The position numbers were made by a program, and so were the translations under genes. Below, piece by piece: positions 35,724 to 44,785 of a stretch of DNA of 64,000 nt. The first letter of the stretch is position 1; every line of letters starts with the position of its first letter. The notes beneath the pieces were generated by a model that worked only from the letters and a program-made list of their open reading frames with translations, ran no database searches and had not been told where the DNA came from. The stretch covers positions 186,001-250,000 of the forward strand of contig NZ_WXEW01000002.1 of the NCBI RefSeq assembly GCF_009901565.1. Reading direction: 5' to 3'. Source of the DNA: Herbidospora solisilvae (GTDB taxonomy: Bacteria; Actinomycetota; Actinomycetes; Streptosporangiales; Streptosporangiaceae).

Positions 35724-36561
35724 GCTGGGCCACCTTCGGCAGGTCCGCCGTGGTGACCACCCCGATGACCGGATAGCCCCCGGTCGGCGGATGGTCGGCG
35801 AGGAAGACGATGGGCTGGCCGTCCGGCGGCACCTGGATCGCGCCCGCGACCATGCCCTCACTCGGCAGTTCCCCGGTCCGCGCCCGCCTGAGCGCCGTCC
35901 CGGCCAGCCGCGCCCCGACCCGGTTGCTGTCCTGGCTCACCCTGTACGCCCCCGCGCACAACGTCGCGAAGGCGTCGCCGGTGAACCAGTCGTCCCGGGG
36001 CCCGCGCACGACCTCGACGACCGGGCCGGCCGAGATCGGGCGCTGCGGCGCGACGTCGGCGTGCAGCCCGGACATCGGCTCGCCCAGCTCCAGGACCGTT
36101 CCCGCCGTCAGCGGCGGCGGCCCGAGCCCGGACAACGAGTCGGTCGACATGCTGCCCAGCACCGGCGTCACCTTGATCCCGCCCCGGACCGCCACATAGG
36201 TCCGCAGCCCCTCGTAGGGCACGCCGATCTCCAGCGACCGCCCGGCGGCCACCCAGAACGGCGCCCACATCCCGCCCGGCGACGCCTGGACCGGCGCCCC
36301 GGTCAGCGCCACCCACGCGCCGCGCCCGAACCTGAGCACCGCCCCGCCGAACGTCAGCTCGATCGCGGCGGCGTCCTCCGCGTTCCCCACCAGGCGGTTG
36401 GCCAGCCGCAGACTCGGCAGGTCGGCCGCCCCAGAACGGGGGACGCCGAGATGGGCGTAACCCCGCCGTCCGAAGTCCTGGACGGTGGCGTAGGGCCCCG
36501 GAGCGATGATCTCAACGGCCGGAGCCATGCCGGAGATCTCGTGATCTGGTCGTTCGGTCAC
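35677..36561 (-). CDS. pxpC: 5-oxoprolinase subunit PxpC (biotin-dependent carboxyltransferase-like)
   Basis: 294 residues of the KipA/PxpC family: APGPYATVQDFGRRGYAHLG near the front, GVPRSGAADLPSLRLANRLVGN, and a C-terminal segment with RVSQDSNRVGARLAG and LADHPPTGGYPVIGVV. With PxpA and PxpB it hydrolyses 5-oxoproline (a spontaneous product of glutamine/glutamate) to glutamate using ATP. GTG start at 36561 shares GTGA with the pxpB stop. Third gene of the pxpABC operon; its 3' end overlaps the convergent glycosylase gene by 47 bases. Confidence 0.93.
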   Translation of the reverse strand: MTERPDHEISGMAPAVEIIAPGPYATVQDFGRRGYAHLGVPRSGAADLPSLRLANRLVGNAEDAAAIELTFGGAVLRFGRGAWVALTGAPVQASPGGMWAPFWVAAGRSLEIGVPYEGLRTYVAVRGGIKVTPVLGSMSTDSLSGLGPPPLTAGTVLELGEPMSGLHADVAPQRPISAGPVVEVVRGPRDDWFTGDAFATLCAGAYRVSQDSNRVGARLAGTALRRARTGELPSEGMVAGAIQVPPDGQPIVFLADHPPTGGYPVIGVVTTADLPKVAQLRPGDLLRFRPRRGG

Positions 36562-37145
36562 GTGGCGACCATCCTGACCCGGGTGCCCGGCTTGAGCAGG
36601 GCGGGGGAGTCGCTCGTCACGTCCCACACCGAGAGGGTGGTGTGGCCCAGCAGACGCCAGCCCCCCGGCGAGGCGGCGGGATACACCGCCGAGTAGGCCC
36701 CGGCGATCGCCACCGCCCCGGCCGGCACGGCGGTCCGGGGGCGGTCGAGCCGGGAGACGTGGAGGGTGGGATCGAGGCCCACCAGGTAGGCGAACCCCGG
36801 GGCGAAGCCCAGCCATCCGGCCACGAACTCCGAGGCCGTGTGGCGGGCGATCACCTCGTCGGCGGAGATCCCGGCCAGGGCCGCGACGTCGGCGAGGTCG
36901 GCGCCGTCGTACACGACCGGGATCTCGACCGTCTCCCCGCCCACGTCGGGCATCGGGGCGTGGTCGAGCTGCTCGATCAGGGGGATGAGCTGGTCGGCCC
37001 GGCCGCCGACCACCAGCACCGTCTCGGGCCCCGGCACGATCTCCTCCACGTCGGTGAGCAACCGCAGGCGGGCGTCGAGCCGGTGGGAGGCGGCCAGCGA
37101 GCCGGTCTCGACGAGCAGGGCGTGCTCGCCCACACGCCGGATCAC
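36558..37145 (-). CDS. pxpB: 5-oxoprolinase subunit PxpB
   Basis: 195 residues of the KipI/PxpB family; EIPVVYDGADLADVAALAGI, EFVAGWLGFAPGFAYLVGLD and RLDRPRTAVPAGAVAIAG are all family hallmarks. Slightly short but complete. The GTG start at 37145 overlaps the pxpA stop (GTGA), and its stop overlaps the pxpC start. It acts in a complex with PxpC. In Bacillus the homologue also inhibits a sporulation kinase (KipI), but the intact A-B-C operon here points to the oxoprolinase role. Confidence 0.94.
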   Translation of the reverse strand: MIRRVGEHALLVETGSLAASHRLDARLRLLTDVEEIVPGPETVLVVGGRADQLIPLIEQLDHAPMPDVGGETVEIPVVYDGADLADVAALAGISADEVIARHTASEFVAGWLGFAPGFAYLVGLDPTLHVSRLDRPRTAVPAGAVAIAGAYSAVYPAASPGGWRLLGHTTLSVWDVTSDSPALLKPGTRVRMVAT

Positions 37146-37882
37146 GCGAACGCCTCCACCGTCACACCCACGCCGACGAGCGAGTCGTGGACGGCGCGCG
37201 CGAGGCGTACCGCACCCGGGGTGTCGCCGTGTACACAGATCGACCGGGCCTGCACCTCCACCCGCGATCCGTCGACGGCGGTCACGACGCCGTCGCGGGC
37301 CATCTGGATCGCGCGCGCGGCCACCTCGACGGGGTCGTGCAGCACCGAACCGGGTTCGCGCCGCGACACCAGGGTGCCCTCAGGGGTGTAGGCACGATCG
37401 GCGAAGTACTCGGTCACGGTCGGTATCCCCATCCCCTGTAACACCGACCCCGGCACCGTCAGCACCGGCAGCGGGCCGTAGTCGGCGACCGCGTCGGCCA
37501 CGGCGCGTGCCTGGACGGGATCCCAGACCACCCGGTTGTAGAGCGCTCCATGGGGCTTCACGTAGGCGACCCGGCCGCCGACCGCCCGCGCGATCCCGTC
37601 GACCGCCGCCAGCTGGTAGAGGACCTCGGCCCGCAGTTCCTCGGCCGGCACGTCCATCTCCCGCCGCCCGAACCCCGCCAGGTCGCGGTAGGAGACCTGC
37701 GCGCCGATCGTCACGCCGCGGGCGACCGCCGCCTCGCACACCCGGCGGATCGTCAGGGGATCCCCCGCGTGGAAGCCGCAGGCCACGTTGGCGCTGGTGA
37801 CGATCTCCAGGAGAGCGTCGTCGTCGCCCAGCTTCCAGGCCCCGAACCCCTCGCCGAGGTCGGCGTTCAGGTCGATCCTCAT
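37142..37882 (-). CDS. pxpA: 5-oxoprolinase subunit PxpA (LamB/YcsF family)
   Basis: 246 residues beginning MRIDLNADLGEGFGAW, the LamB/YcsF signature, with SANVACGFHAGDP (metal-binding region), HGALYN and a C-terminal SICVHGDTPGAV. Normal family length. First gene of the pxpABC operon, sharing GTGA with pxpB. It carries out the ring-opening step with PxpBC. No regulator is evident; the upstream DUF1841 gene ends only about 10 bases before its start, so the four genes may share a transcript. Confidence 0.95.
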   Translation of the reverse strand: MRIDLNADLGEGFGAWKLGDDDALLEIVTSANVACGFHAGDPLTIRRVCEAAVARGVTIGAQVSYRDLAGFGRREMDVPAEELRAEVLYQLAAVDGIARAVGGRVAYVKPHGALYNRVVWDPVQARAVADAVADYGPLPVLTVPGSVLQGMGIPTVTEYFADRAYTPEGTLVSRREPGSVLHDPVEVAARAIQMARDGVVTAVDGSRVEVQARSICVHGDTPGAVRLARAVHDSLVGVGVTVEAFA

Positions 37883-37892
37883 GATCCCCAGC

Positions 37893-39455
37893 CTAGAGGG
37901 GCGGCTCGTCGGGAATGTCGGCGATGTCGTCGAGGGCGGCGGCGAGCTCGTCGGGGTGGTCGCCGATGCGCTCGGCGATCTCGATCAGCACGTGTAAGAC
38001 GTCGTGGCGGTCGTGGCCGAGGTCGATCAGGCGCTGGGCCGCCTCCCACATCTGGGGCGGGTCGCCGTCCCAGAGGCGCTTGGCGATCTCCTCGTGCCAG
38101 GCCAGGTGTTCGGCGAAGTCGGGGCGCGACAACTCCCCGGTGTGGTCCATCTCCAGCAGGATCCGCCGGTCGGCCTCGTCGGCCGGGTTGAGCCGGTCGA
38201 GCTCGACGTCGCCGTACGTGCCCTGGAGGACCGGGAACACGAACGCCCGCCGCGCCAGCGCGGACAGGTCGCCGTCGGGGAGGAGCCGTTCGACCAGCTC
38301 GCGGTCGAGCCCGAACGACGTCGGGTCGCGGTAGGCCACGCCGAACCGGGCGGTCGCCTCCCAGACGGCGTCGAGCGTCGCCCGGATCGCCTGGTCGGGC
38401 AGGCCGATGCGCGAGCCCGCGAAGCGCACCCAGGCGGCCAGCACGTGGGGCATGGCGTCCTGCTGCGCCGGGGTCAGCATGATCTTGCGGGGCAGCCAGT
38501 CGAGCAGGAACGTCTCGCACTTGGCCGGGCTGACCCGATGGGGACGGCCGAAATCCTGGTCGCAGCCGTAGTCGATGATGTGGTCGGCGCAGCGCGAGGC
38601 CGCCGACGGGTCGCTCAGGTTCTCGGCGGCGTCGCTGGCCAGGAACTCGGCCGCGAGCATGGCCCGGCGTTCCCTCGTGTAGGGCGCCTCGCTGTGGGCC
38701 GGGGCCGGGCGCTTGCGGCCGGGAGGCAGCGCCTTGATCCGGGAGCGCGCGAAGGCGTGGTAGGCGGAATAGCTGTCGCTGACGACCTTGGGCGCCTTGC
38801 GGTCGTAGGCCTCTTCCCTGGCCGCCTTCATGGCGAACTCCAGCAGCGCCCGCGCCTGCTGCGGCTCGATCTCCTCGAACCGGAGCATCGGGTTGCCCGC
38901 GGCCTCCAGGCCGGCCTGCTCCAGCAGCTTGTCGACCTGCGTGGAGACCCAGGCGTCGCGGGCCATGCCGCGCATGTTGTAGTCGACGACCAGCACCAGG
39001 GCGTGGGTGTCGTCGCCGTTGTAGGCGAAGGTGCTGACCACCGTGTCCTGGTCGCCGTAGATGTCGCGGGAGACGTAGCAGCCCTGCGGCTTCACCGCGC
39101 CGACGCGGTCGGCCCAGCCGGGGCGGGCGACGTCGGACTCCATGAGGGCCAGCGCGGCGCCCTCGGCCTTGGCGGCCTGCCGGGCGGTGCCGAGGTAGGC
39201 GACCGAGATGAGCAGCGTGAGCGCGGCGGGGGTGCCCGCCTTGGCGGCGTAGTCGACGAGGCCCTCTCCGAGGATCTGCTCCACGTCGCCGCCGCGAAGC
39301 CGCTTCCCCCACCAGGCGCCCAGCATGTCGGACACCATGAGCTCGGCGTCCAGCGGACTCCTGACGGCGAGGAGCTCGCGGGCCGCGAGGAGCATCTCCG
39401 CGAAGACGTCGTCCGGCGGATTTTCCCGGGGATCTCGTCTCCGTCTTCGACTCAC
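37893..39455 (-). CDS. DUF1841-containing protein of unknown function
   Basis: About 520 residues, soluble and mostly helical. The last 75 residues (ILLEMDHTGELSRPDFAEHL, QRLIDLGHDRHDVLHVLIEI) match the DUF1841 helical module with its His-rich HDRHDVLH motif; the upstream part has no recognisable catalytic pattern. GTG 39455 is chosen because AAGG (39463-39466) sits 7 bases upstream; an in-frame ATG at 39473 is possible. The gene runs into the pxp operon with a 10-base gap, which may be only packing. Function unknown. Confidence 0.75.
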   Translation of the reverse strand: MSRRRRRDPRENPPDDVFAEMLLAARELLAVRSPLDAELMVSDMLGAWWGKRLRGGDVEQILGEGLVDYAAKAGTPAALTLLISVAYLGTARQAAKAEGAALALMESDVARPGWADRVGAVKPQGCYVSRDIYGDQDTVVSTFAYNGDDTHALVLVVDYNMRGMARDAWVSTQVDKLLEQAGLEAAGNPMLRFEEIEPQQARALLEFAMKAAREEAYDRKAPKVVSDSYSAYHAFARSRIKALPPGRKRPAPAHSEAPYTRERRAMLAAEFLASDAAENLSDPSAASRCADHIIDYGCDQDFGRPHRVSPAKCETFLLDWLPRKIMLTPAQQDAMPHVLAAWVRFAGSRIGLPDQAIRATLDAVWEATARFGVAYRDPTSFGLDRELVERLLPDGDLSALARRAFVFPVLQGTYGDVELDRLNPADEADRRILLEMDHTGELSRPDFAEHLAWHEEIAKRLWDGDPPQMWEAAQRLIDLGHDRHDVLHVLIEIAERIGDHPDELAAALDDIADIPDEPPL

Positions 39456-39521
39456 TGTTCTACCTTCTCGCATTACGACGCCAAAAGGCACCGTAACGCG
39501 GCCCGGTGACTACCCCGTTAT

Positions 39522-39776
39522 TTATCTCCTGCTCGGAGGCGCGGAGTTGACCAGGGCGAGAAGGTGCTCCCGGGCGATGCGTTCGATGCTCACGGGAGTG
39601 ACGTCGACGCCGAGGTGCTCGGTGCAGGCGCAGACGTCGTCGACGCACCGTTCGACGGTGACCAGGGGGACGGTGATGAATTCCTCGGCGAGCCGTGCGG
39701 TGACGGCCTCACGTGTTCCAGCGCGTGTTCCGGCGGCTGTGGAGCTCGTGGCGAGTGTAGGCATGGAGGCAGGCAT
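39522..39776 (-). CDS. Small helical protein, possible three-helix dimerization domain
   Basis: About 84 residues. The core (REAVTARLAEEFITVPLVTV, DVTPVSIERIAREHLLALVN) is three amphipathic helices and resembles the small three-helix bundle dimerization proteins common in actinomycetes. Starts at ATG 39776 or ATG 39764; GAGG is adjacent to the former and 12 bases from the latter. Two cysteines (RCVDDVCAC region gives three in all) are close together and could bind metal or be redox active. Function unknown. Confidence 0.6.
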   Translation of the reverse strand: MPASMPTLATSSTAAGTRAGTREAVTARLAEEFITVPLVTVERCVDDVCACTEHLGVDVTPVSIERIAREHLLALVNSAPPSRR

Positions 39777-39934
39777 CCTCGCTGAATGTGGGAATTCCGG
39801 TGCTCGGTGGGGCACCGGTTGTCGGGCGAAAGTGCCGTCTCTCATTCCATAACTTTCCGCGCTGGTGTCAACCCTCCGCGTGGTTTTGTTACATGAGCCA
39901 AACACACCAGGGTGACGCGTGCGAAGCTGGAAAC

Positions 39935-40501
39935 ATGTACATCCGGCTAACACAGCGTCCCGAGGCCGACGAACTCCTCGGGCGCAGTGGCCTGGCCCTG
40001 CTCGTCGGCATGCTGCTCGACCAGCAGATCCCGATGGAATGGGCGTTCCAGGGTCCCTACACGATCTCCGAGCGGCTGGGCCACGACCTCGACGCCCGCG
40101 AGATCGCCGCGATGGACCCGGAGGCCTTCGCCGCGATACTTTCGGCGAAACCGGCCGTGCACCGTTATCCCGGCTCGATGGCCGGGCGGATCAGGCAACT
40201 GGCGGCCCATCTGGTGGACCACTACGATGGCGACGCCGAGCGGGTCTGGACCGACGCGGGCAGCGGAGCCGAATTGCTGCGCCGCCTGACCGGCCTTCCC
40301 GGGTTCGGCAAGCAGAAGGCGCAGATCTTCCTGGCGCTGCTGGGCAAACAGCTCGGCGTGCAGCCGCCGGGCTGGCGCGAGGCCGCGGGGGCTTACGGCG
40401 AGGAGGGGGCGTTCCGGTCGGTCGCCGACGTGGTCGACGCCGGCAGCCTCGCGAAAGTGCGGGCGACCAAGCAGGAAGCGAAGAAGGCCGCCAAAAAGTA
40501 A
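39935..40501 (+). CDS. HhH-GPD-type base excision DNA repair protein
   Basis: 188 residues. ALLVGMLLDQQIPMEWAF and a helix-hairpin-helix LTGLPGFGKQKAQIFLALLG match the HhH-GPD glycosylase fold, in a short variant common in actinobacteria, often annotated as a base-excision repair protein. The Lys-rich C-terminus (KQEAKKAAKK) may help DNA binding. The classical catalytic Lys/Asp pair and iron-sulfur cluster of Nth are not visible, so substrate and activity are uncertain. ATG 39935 follows GCTGGAAAC. After the stop, GCGC-GCGC with six T (40515-40534) is a weak terminator. Confidence 0.8.
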   Translation: MYIRLTQRPEADELLGRSGLALLVGMLLDQQIPMEWAFQGPYTISERLGHDLDAREIAAMDPEAFAAILSAKPAVHRYPGSMAGRIRQLAAHLVDHYDGDAERVWTDAGSGAELLRRLTGLPGFGKQKAQIFLALLGKQLGVQPPGWREAAGAYGEEGAFRSVADVVDAGSLAKVRATKQEAKKAAKK

Positions 40502-40678
40502 GTGAGATCTTGCTGCGCGAGGTGGCGCTTTTTTGACAGGATGCGTTGACCGCATGCCGGGCGGGGCTTCCGTCCGTGCGTGCCCATCGCCGATGATGTA
40601 GGGCAGAACTGCGCTACTCAATACAGTTATGGAGATGTGCCTCGTGGGAGACCCTGGCACGCGACGGAGGTGCCGACC

Positions 40679-42775
40679 ATGAGCGCCGAAACCTCCGTGC
40701 CCCGTCCCCGGGAGTCGGGTTTGGACATCTCAGACTCTGCCCTGTTCAAGGGCCTCATGGCAGAGGCGCCGTACGCCTTCGCCTTCTTCGACACCACTGG
40801 CCGTTTTGTCCGTGTCAACTCCACCTTTACCGAGCTGACGGGGCTCGCTGTCGACCGGCATATCGACCGCCTCCCCGCCGACATCCTGTCGGCCGACCTG
40901 GCCACCGTGATCGACTCCGCCCTGCGCAGGATCAACGACGACCGTCTCCCCGTCACCGACCAGCGGCTGCGCACCCGCGCCGAGAACGGCGACGCCCGCC
41001 ACTGGACCATCTCGTTCTTCCCGCTCCACGACGACGAGGGCGCCGCCATCGGCACCTCCCTGTTCGGCGTCGACCTCACCGAGCGCCAGACCACCGAAGA
41101 AGACCTGCGCCGCAGCGAGGAGCGCTACCGCTCGCTCGTCGAGTCGCAGCAGCAGCTCGTCTGGATCACCTCGCCCAGCGGCGCCGTCGTCGAAGACGCC
41201 CCGCAGTGGCGCGCCATCACCGGCCAGGGGCTGGAGGAATACCTCGCCCACGGCTGGCTCGACGCCGTCCACCCCGACGACCGCCCGGCCGCCGAGGAGG
41301 CCTGGCGCGAGGCCCTGCGCGGCCGGACGATGTTCGAGTGGAGCTACCGCGTCCGCACCCGCGCCAGCGGCTACCGCGACTTCGAGGTCCGGGCCGTGCC
41401 GATCATCCGCCACGGCCGCGTGGTCGAGTGGGTCGGCGCCAACTCCGACGTCACCGCCCAGCGTGAGGCCGAGGAGATGCGGGGCCGGCTGACCGACCAG
41501 CTCGGCGCCGCCGCCCTGCGCACCGCCCGGCTCCAGGGCGCGACGGCCATACTGGCCGAGGCGCTCACGGTCGAGCAGGTCGTCCAGGTCATCATCGACG
41601 TCGGCCGCACCGCCCTGGCCGCCGACCACTCCGCCGTCGCGCTGCTCGACCCCGACCGCGGCACCCTCAAGGTGATCAACTCCGGCGCCATCCCCGACGC
41701 GGGCGGCGCCCCCGGCGAGGACATCTCGCTGTCGCGCTCCAGCGTGATGACCATGGCCGTGAACAGCCGCCGGCCGGTCTTCGCCGAGTCGCCCGAGAGC
41801 CTGCGCGCCCAGCTCACCGACGCCGGCGGCGAGACCGATCAGATCAACGGCTTCCTCGCCCACACCCAGGAGCGGGCCTGGGTGGGCCTCCCGCTGCTGG
41901 CCGCCGGACGCGCGCTGGGAGCGCTCCGTTTCTCCTTCACCCGCCCCCAGAAGATCTCCCAGGAAGACGGGGTGTTCCTGGAGGCCCTGGCCGGTCAGTG
42001 CGCGCTGGCCGTCGAGCGGGCCACCCTGTTCGAGCGTGAGCACCGCACCGCCGAGACGCTCCAGCGCAGCCTGCTCCCCGAGCGGCTGCCGGTCGTGCGC
42101 GGCCTCGTGCTGGCCCAGCGGTTCCGCTCGGGCTCGCGCCACGTCCAGGTCGGCGGCGACTGGTACGACGCCTTCGTGCTCCAAGACGGCCGGGTGGCCG
42201 CCGTGGTCGGCGACGTCATGGGCAAGGGCGTCAAGGCCGCCGCCGGAATGGGCCGCATCCGCAACGCGATGCGCGCCCTCGCGCTGACCAACCCGCCGCC
42301 CGCGGCGGTGCTCACCGGCCTCGACCGCGTCTTCGAGGCGACCGAGGAAGAAGAGCAGGTCACAACGCTGGCCTACATGGTCGTCGAGCCGACCACGGGC
42401 GAGGGCACCCTCGCGCTGGCCGGTCACCCGCCGCCCCTGCTGGTCTCACCGCAGGGCACCGCGATCCTCCAGGAGAGCGACCAGCCCGGCACCCCGCTCG
42501 GGTGGGCCACCAGCCGCAAGCAGTTCCGGTTCGCCGTGCCGCCCGGCCACACGGCGGTGCTCTACTCCGACGGTCTCGTCGAAAACCGCAAGCGGGGCCT
42601 GGACGCGGGTCTGCGGGAGCTCTCCGCGGTCGTCGCCGAAGCTCCTGAGGAGATCTTGACAAGTCCCCATATGTTGCTTGATTTCCTGGTGGACCGGATG
42701 TTGTCCGGGTATGAACAGGATGATGACGTCACGGTGCTTGCGGTTCATGTCCCCGCTGCCACGAAGAGTGACTGA
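40679..42775 (+). CDS. PAS-PAS-GAF PP2C-type serine phosphatase (SpoIIE/RsbU family)
   Basis: 698 residues. Two PAS domains (about 25-150, with FAFFDTTGRFVRVNSTFTEL, and 155-275, with HPDDRPAAEEAWREAL), a GAF domain (about 295-440) and a C-terminal SpoIIE/PP2C phosphatase (about 465-695) with GGDWYDAFVL, VVGDVMGKGVKAA and YEQDDDVTVL metal-binding aspartates. Such proteins sense small molecules, light or redox state and dephosphorylate anti-sigma antagonist proteins, releasing alternative sigma factors. No anti-sigma or STAS gene is adjacent. ATG 40679 has GGAGG at 40666-40670. It precedes the principal sigma factor gene, but a 218-base gap suggests separate promoters. Confidence 0.9.
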   Translation: MSAETSVPRPRESGLDISDSALFKGLMAEAPYAFAFFDTTGRFVRVNSTFTELTGLAVDRHIDRLPADILSADLATVIDSALRRINDDRLPVTDQRLRTRAENGDARHWTISFFPLHDDEGAAIGTSLFGVDLTERQTTEEDLRRSEERYRSLVESQQQLVWITSPSGAVVEDAPQWRAITGQGLEEYLAHGWLDAVHPDDRPAAEEAWREALRGRTMFEWSYRVRTRASGYRDFEVRAVPIIRHGRVVEWVGANSDVTAQREAEEMRGRLTDQLGAAALRTARLQGATAILAEALTVEQVVQVIIDVGRTALAADHSAVALLDPDRGTLKVINSGAIPDAGGAPGEDISLSRSSVMTMAVNSRRPVFAESPESLRAQLTDAGGETDQINGFLAHTQERAWVGLPLLAAGRALGALRFSFTRPQKISQEDGVFLEALAGQCALAVERATLFEREHRTAETLQRSLLPERLPVVRGLVLAQRFRSGSRHVQVGGDWYDAFVLQDGRVAAVVGDVMGKGVKAAAGMGRIRNAMRALALTNPPPAAVLTGLDRVFEATEEEEQVTTLAYMVVEPTTGEGTLALAGHPPPLLVSPQGTAILQESDQPGTPLGWATSRKQFRFAVPPGHTAVLYSDGLVENRKRGLDAGLRELSAVVAEAPEEILTSPHMLLDFLVDRMLSGYEQDDDVTVLAVHVPAATKSD

Positions 42776-42993
42776 ATGAATCAGTCATAAGGGTTGCTTT
42801 CGGGTATCGGTGACCGGCTTCCGTACGCACCAGTGTCTCGGTCGGCCTAGGGTGGAGGGCAACCGGCCGGAGGTGGCCGTACGGGGTGTCGCGGCGTGCC
42901 AGAATGGTTTGTCGCCCTCCGCGCGGCCTCGCCATCGGAAAAGAAGCAACCACCTGGGTCCATTCTCGCCATGCGTTCGTTCGAGAGGTGTTC

Positions 42994-44661
42994 GTGTCGC
43001 CTGCAAGTTCGACTCGCTCGAAGCCGTCGGAGCTGAACGAGCCAGTGATTCAGCAGCTCCTCGAGCGTGGGCGCTCGCAGGGTTTCCTCGAAGCCGAGGA
43101 TGTCCGCCGGGCGGTCGAGGAAGCGGACATTCCGGTACCGCAAGTCGCTGGAATCCTGCGCAGCCTCAGCAAAGAGGGCATCATCGTCAGGCTCACCGCC
43201 GAAGACTCCGCGGGGCCCAAGAAGGCGAAGCCCCCCGCGAAGAGCCGTGCCAAGGCCGCGCCCGTCAAGAAGACGTCCACCAAGGCCGCCGCCGCCAAGG
43301 AGTCGCAGCCCGAGACCGTCACTGCCGTGGTGACCGATCCGGCGCCCGCTCCGGCCGCGAAGAAGCCGGCCGCCAAGAAGGCCGCCCCGGCTGCGAAGCC
43401 CGCCGCGTCCGCGAAGAAGACCGCCCCCGCCGGGAAGCCCAAGGCCGATGCGCCGGCCACGGGTCCCGCCGCCCCCGCAGGTAAGGCCGAGCCGAAGCCC
43501 AAGTCGGCCGACCTGTCCGAAGACGACGACGACATCGAAGACGTCGACATCGAAGACTTCGACATCGAGGACATCGAAGACGTCGAGGTCGACGTGGAGA
43601 GCGAGGAGTCCGAGGGCGAGGGCGACTCCGAAGAGGAGACGACCGACGAGCCCAAGGGCGCCGAGGTCGTCGCCAAGGTCGAAGAAGAGGTCCTGATCCT
43701 CACCGACGACGACGATGACGCCCCCGTGGCGCAGGTCGCCGCCGCCGGCGCCACCGCCGACCCGGTGAAGGACTATCTGAAGCAGATCGGCAAGGTCCCC
43801 CTGCTCAACGCCGAGCAGGAGGTCGAGCTCGCCAAGCGCATCGAGGCCGGCCTGTTCGCCGAGGAGCAGCTGGGCGCCGACGGTGACCAGCTCCCCGTCG
43901 ACGTCCGCGCCGAGCTCGAGTGGATCGCTGAAGACGGCCGCCGGGCCAAGAACCACCTGCTGGAGGCCAACCTCCGTCTGGTGGTCTCGCTGGCCAAGCG
44001 CTACACCGGCCGTGGCATGCTGTTCCTGGACCTGATCCAGGAGGGCAACCTCGGTCTGATCCGCGCCGTCGAGAAGTTCGACTACACCAAGGGCTACAAG
44101 TTCTCGACCTACGCCACGTGGTGGATCCGGCAGGCGATCACCCGGGCCATGGCCGACCAGGCGCGGACCATCCGCATCCCGGTCCACATGGTCGAAGTGA
44201 TCAACAAGCTGGCCCGCGTGCAGCGCCAGATGCTCCAGGACCTGGGCCGCGAGCCCACCCCGGAGGAGCTGGCCCGCGAGCTCGACATGACCCCCGAGAA
44301 GGTCATCGAGGTCCAGAAGTACGGCCGCGAGCCGATCTCGCTGCACACCCCCCTCGGCGAAGAGGGCGACAGCGAGTTCGGTGACCTGATCGAAGACTCC
44401 GAGGCCATCGTCCCGGCCGACGCCGTCAGCTTCACGCTGCTCCAAGAGCAGCTCCACAGCGTTCTGGACACCCTGTCCGAGCGCGAGGCGGGCGTCGTCT
44501 CGATGCGGTTCGGGCTGACCGACGGTCAGCCCAAGACCCTCGACGAGATCGGCAAGGTCTACGGCGTGACGCGTGAGCGCATCCGCCAGATCGAGTCGAA
44601 GACGATGTCGAAGCTGCGTCACCCGTCGCGTTCGCAGGTCCTGCGCGACTACCTCGACTAA
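42994..44661 (+). CDS. rpoD: Principal RNA polymerase sigma factor (RpoD/HrdB)
   Basis: 555 residues. Region 1.1-like helices ([20 protein letters not shown]), a Lys/Ala/Pro-rich stretch (about 75-170), a highly acidic stretch (174-242, repeated DIED/VDIED units), then region 1.2 ([16 protein letters not shown]), region 2 ([37 protein letters not shown]) and region 4.2 ([19 protein letters not shown]). This is the vegetative sigma factor for most transcription. GTG 42994 has AGAGG five bases upstream and matches the N-terminus typical of Streptosporangiales relatives. A strong terminator follows. Confidence 0.96.
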   Translation: MSPASSTRSKPSELNEPVIQQLLERGRSQGFLEAEDVRRAVEEADIPVPQVAGILRSLSKEGIIVRLTAEDSAGPKKAKPPAKSRAKAAPVKKTSTKAAAAKESQPETVTAVVTDPAPAPAAKKPAAKKAAPAAKPAASAKKTAPAGKPKADAPATGPAAPAGKAEPKPKSADLSEDDDDIEDVDIEDFDIEDIEDVEVDVESEESEGEGDSEEETTDEPKGAEVVAKVEEEVLILTDDDDDAPVAQVAAAGATADPVKDYLKQIGKVPLLNAEQEVELAKRIEAGLFAEEQLGADGDQLPVDVRAELEWIAEDGRRAKNHLLEANLRLVVSLAKRYTGRGMLFLDLIQEGNLGLIRAVEKFDYTKGYKFSTYATWWIRQAITRAMADQARTIRIPVHMVEVINKLARVQRQMLQDLGREPTPEELARELDMTPEKVIEVQKYGREPISLHTPLGEEGDSEFGDLIEDSEAIVPADAVSFTLLQEQLHSVLDTLSEREAGVVSMRFGLTDGQPKTLDEIGKVYGVTRERIRQIESKTMSKLRHPSRSQVLRDYLD

Positions 44662-44670
44662 CGGATATCC

Positions 44671-44715
44671 GTAAAGACGGCCCGGTGCGCATATTGCGTG
44701 CCGGGCCGTATTTAC
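44671..44715 (+). terminator. Rho-independent-type terminator after rpoD
   Basis: The stem GTAAAGACGGCCCGG pairs with CCGGGCCGTATTTAC over 15 positions with one mismatch and a 15-base loop, directly after the sigma-factor stop. A palindrome ACGGATATCCGT (44661-44672) overlaps its start. Being near symmetric, it could work in both directions. Confidence 0.85.
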
Positions 44716-44785
44716 GTTCTGTTTTTACGCGGGCGTAACATGAAAGTTGCGCCTCGCCAACTCCTCACTTCTATGCTGCCGCCCC

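Noticed and set aside
43519-43600. Tandem-repeat-like GACATCGAAGAC run in rpoD
   Set aside because: The repetition follows from the acidic DIED protein repeats and codon bias; it is coding sequence, not a separate repeat.
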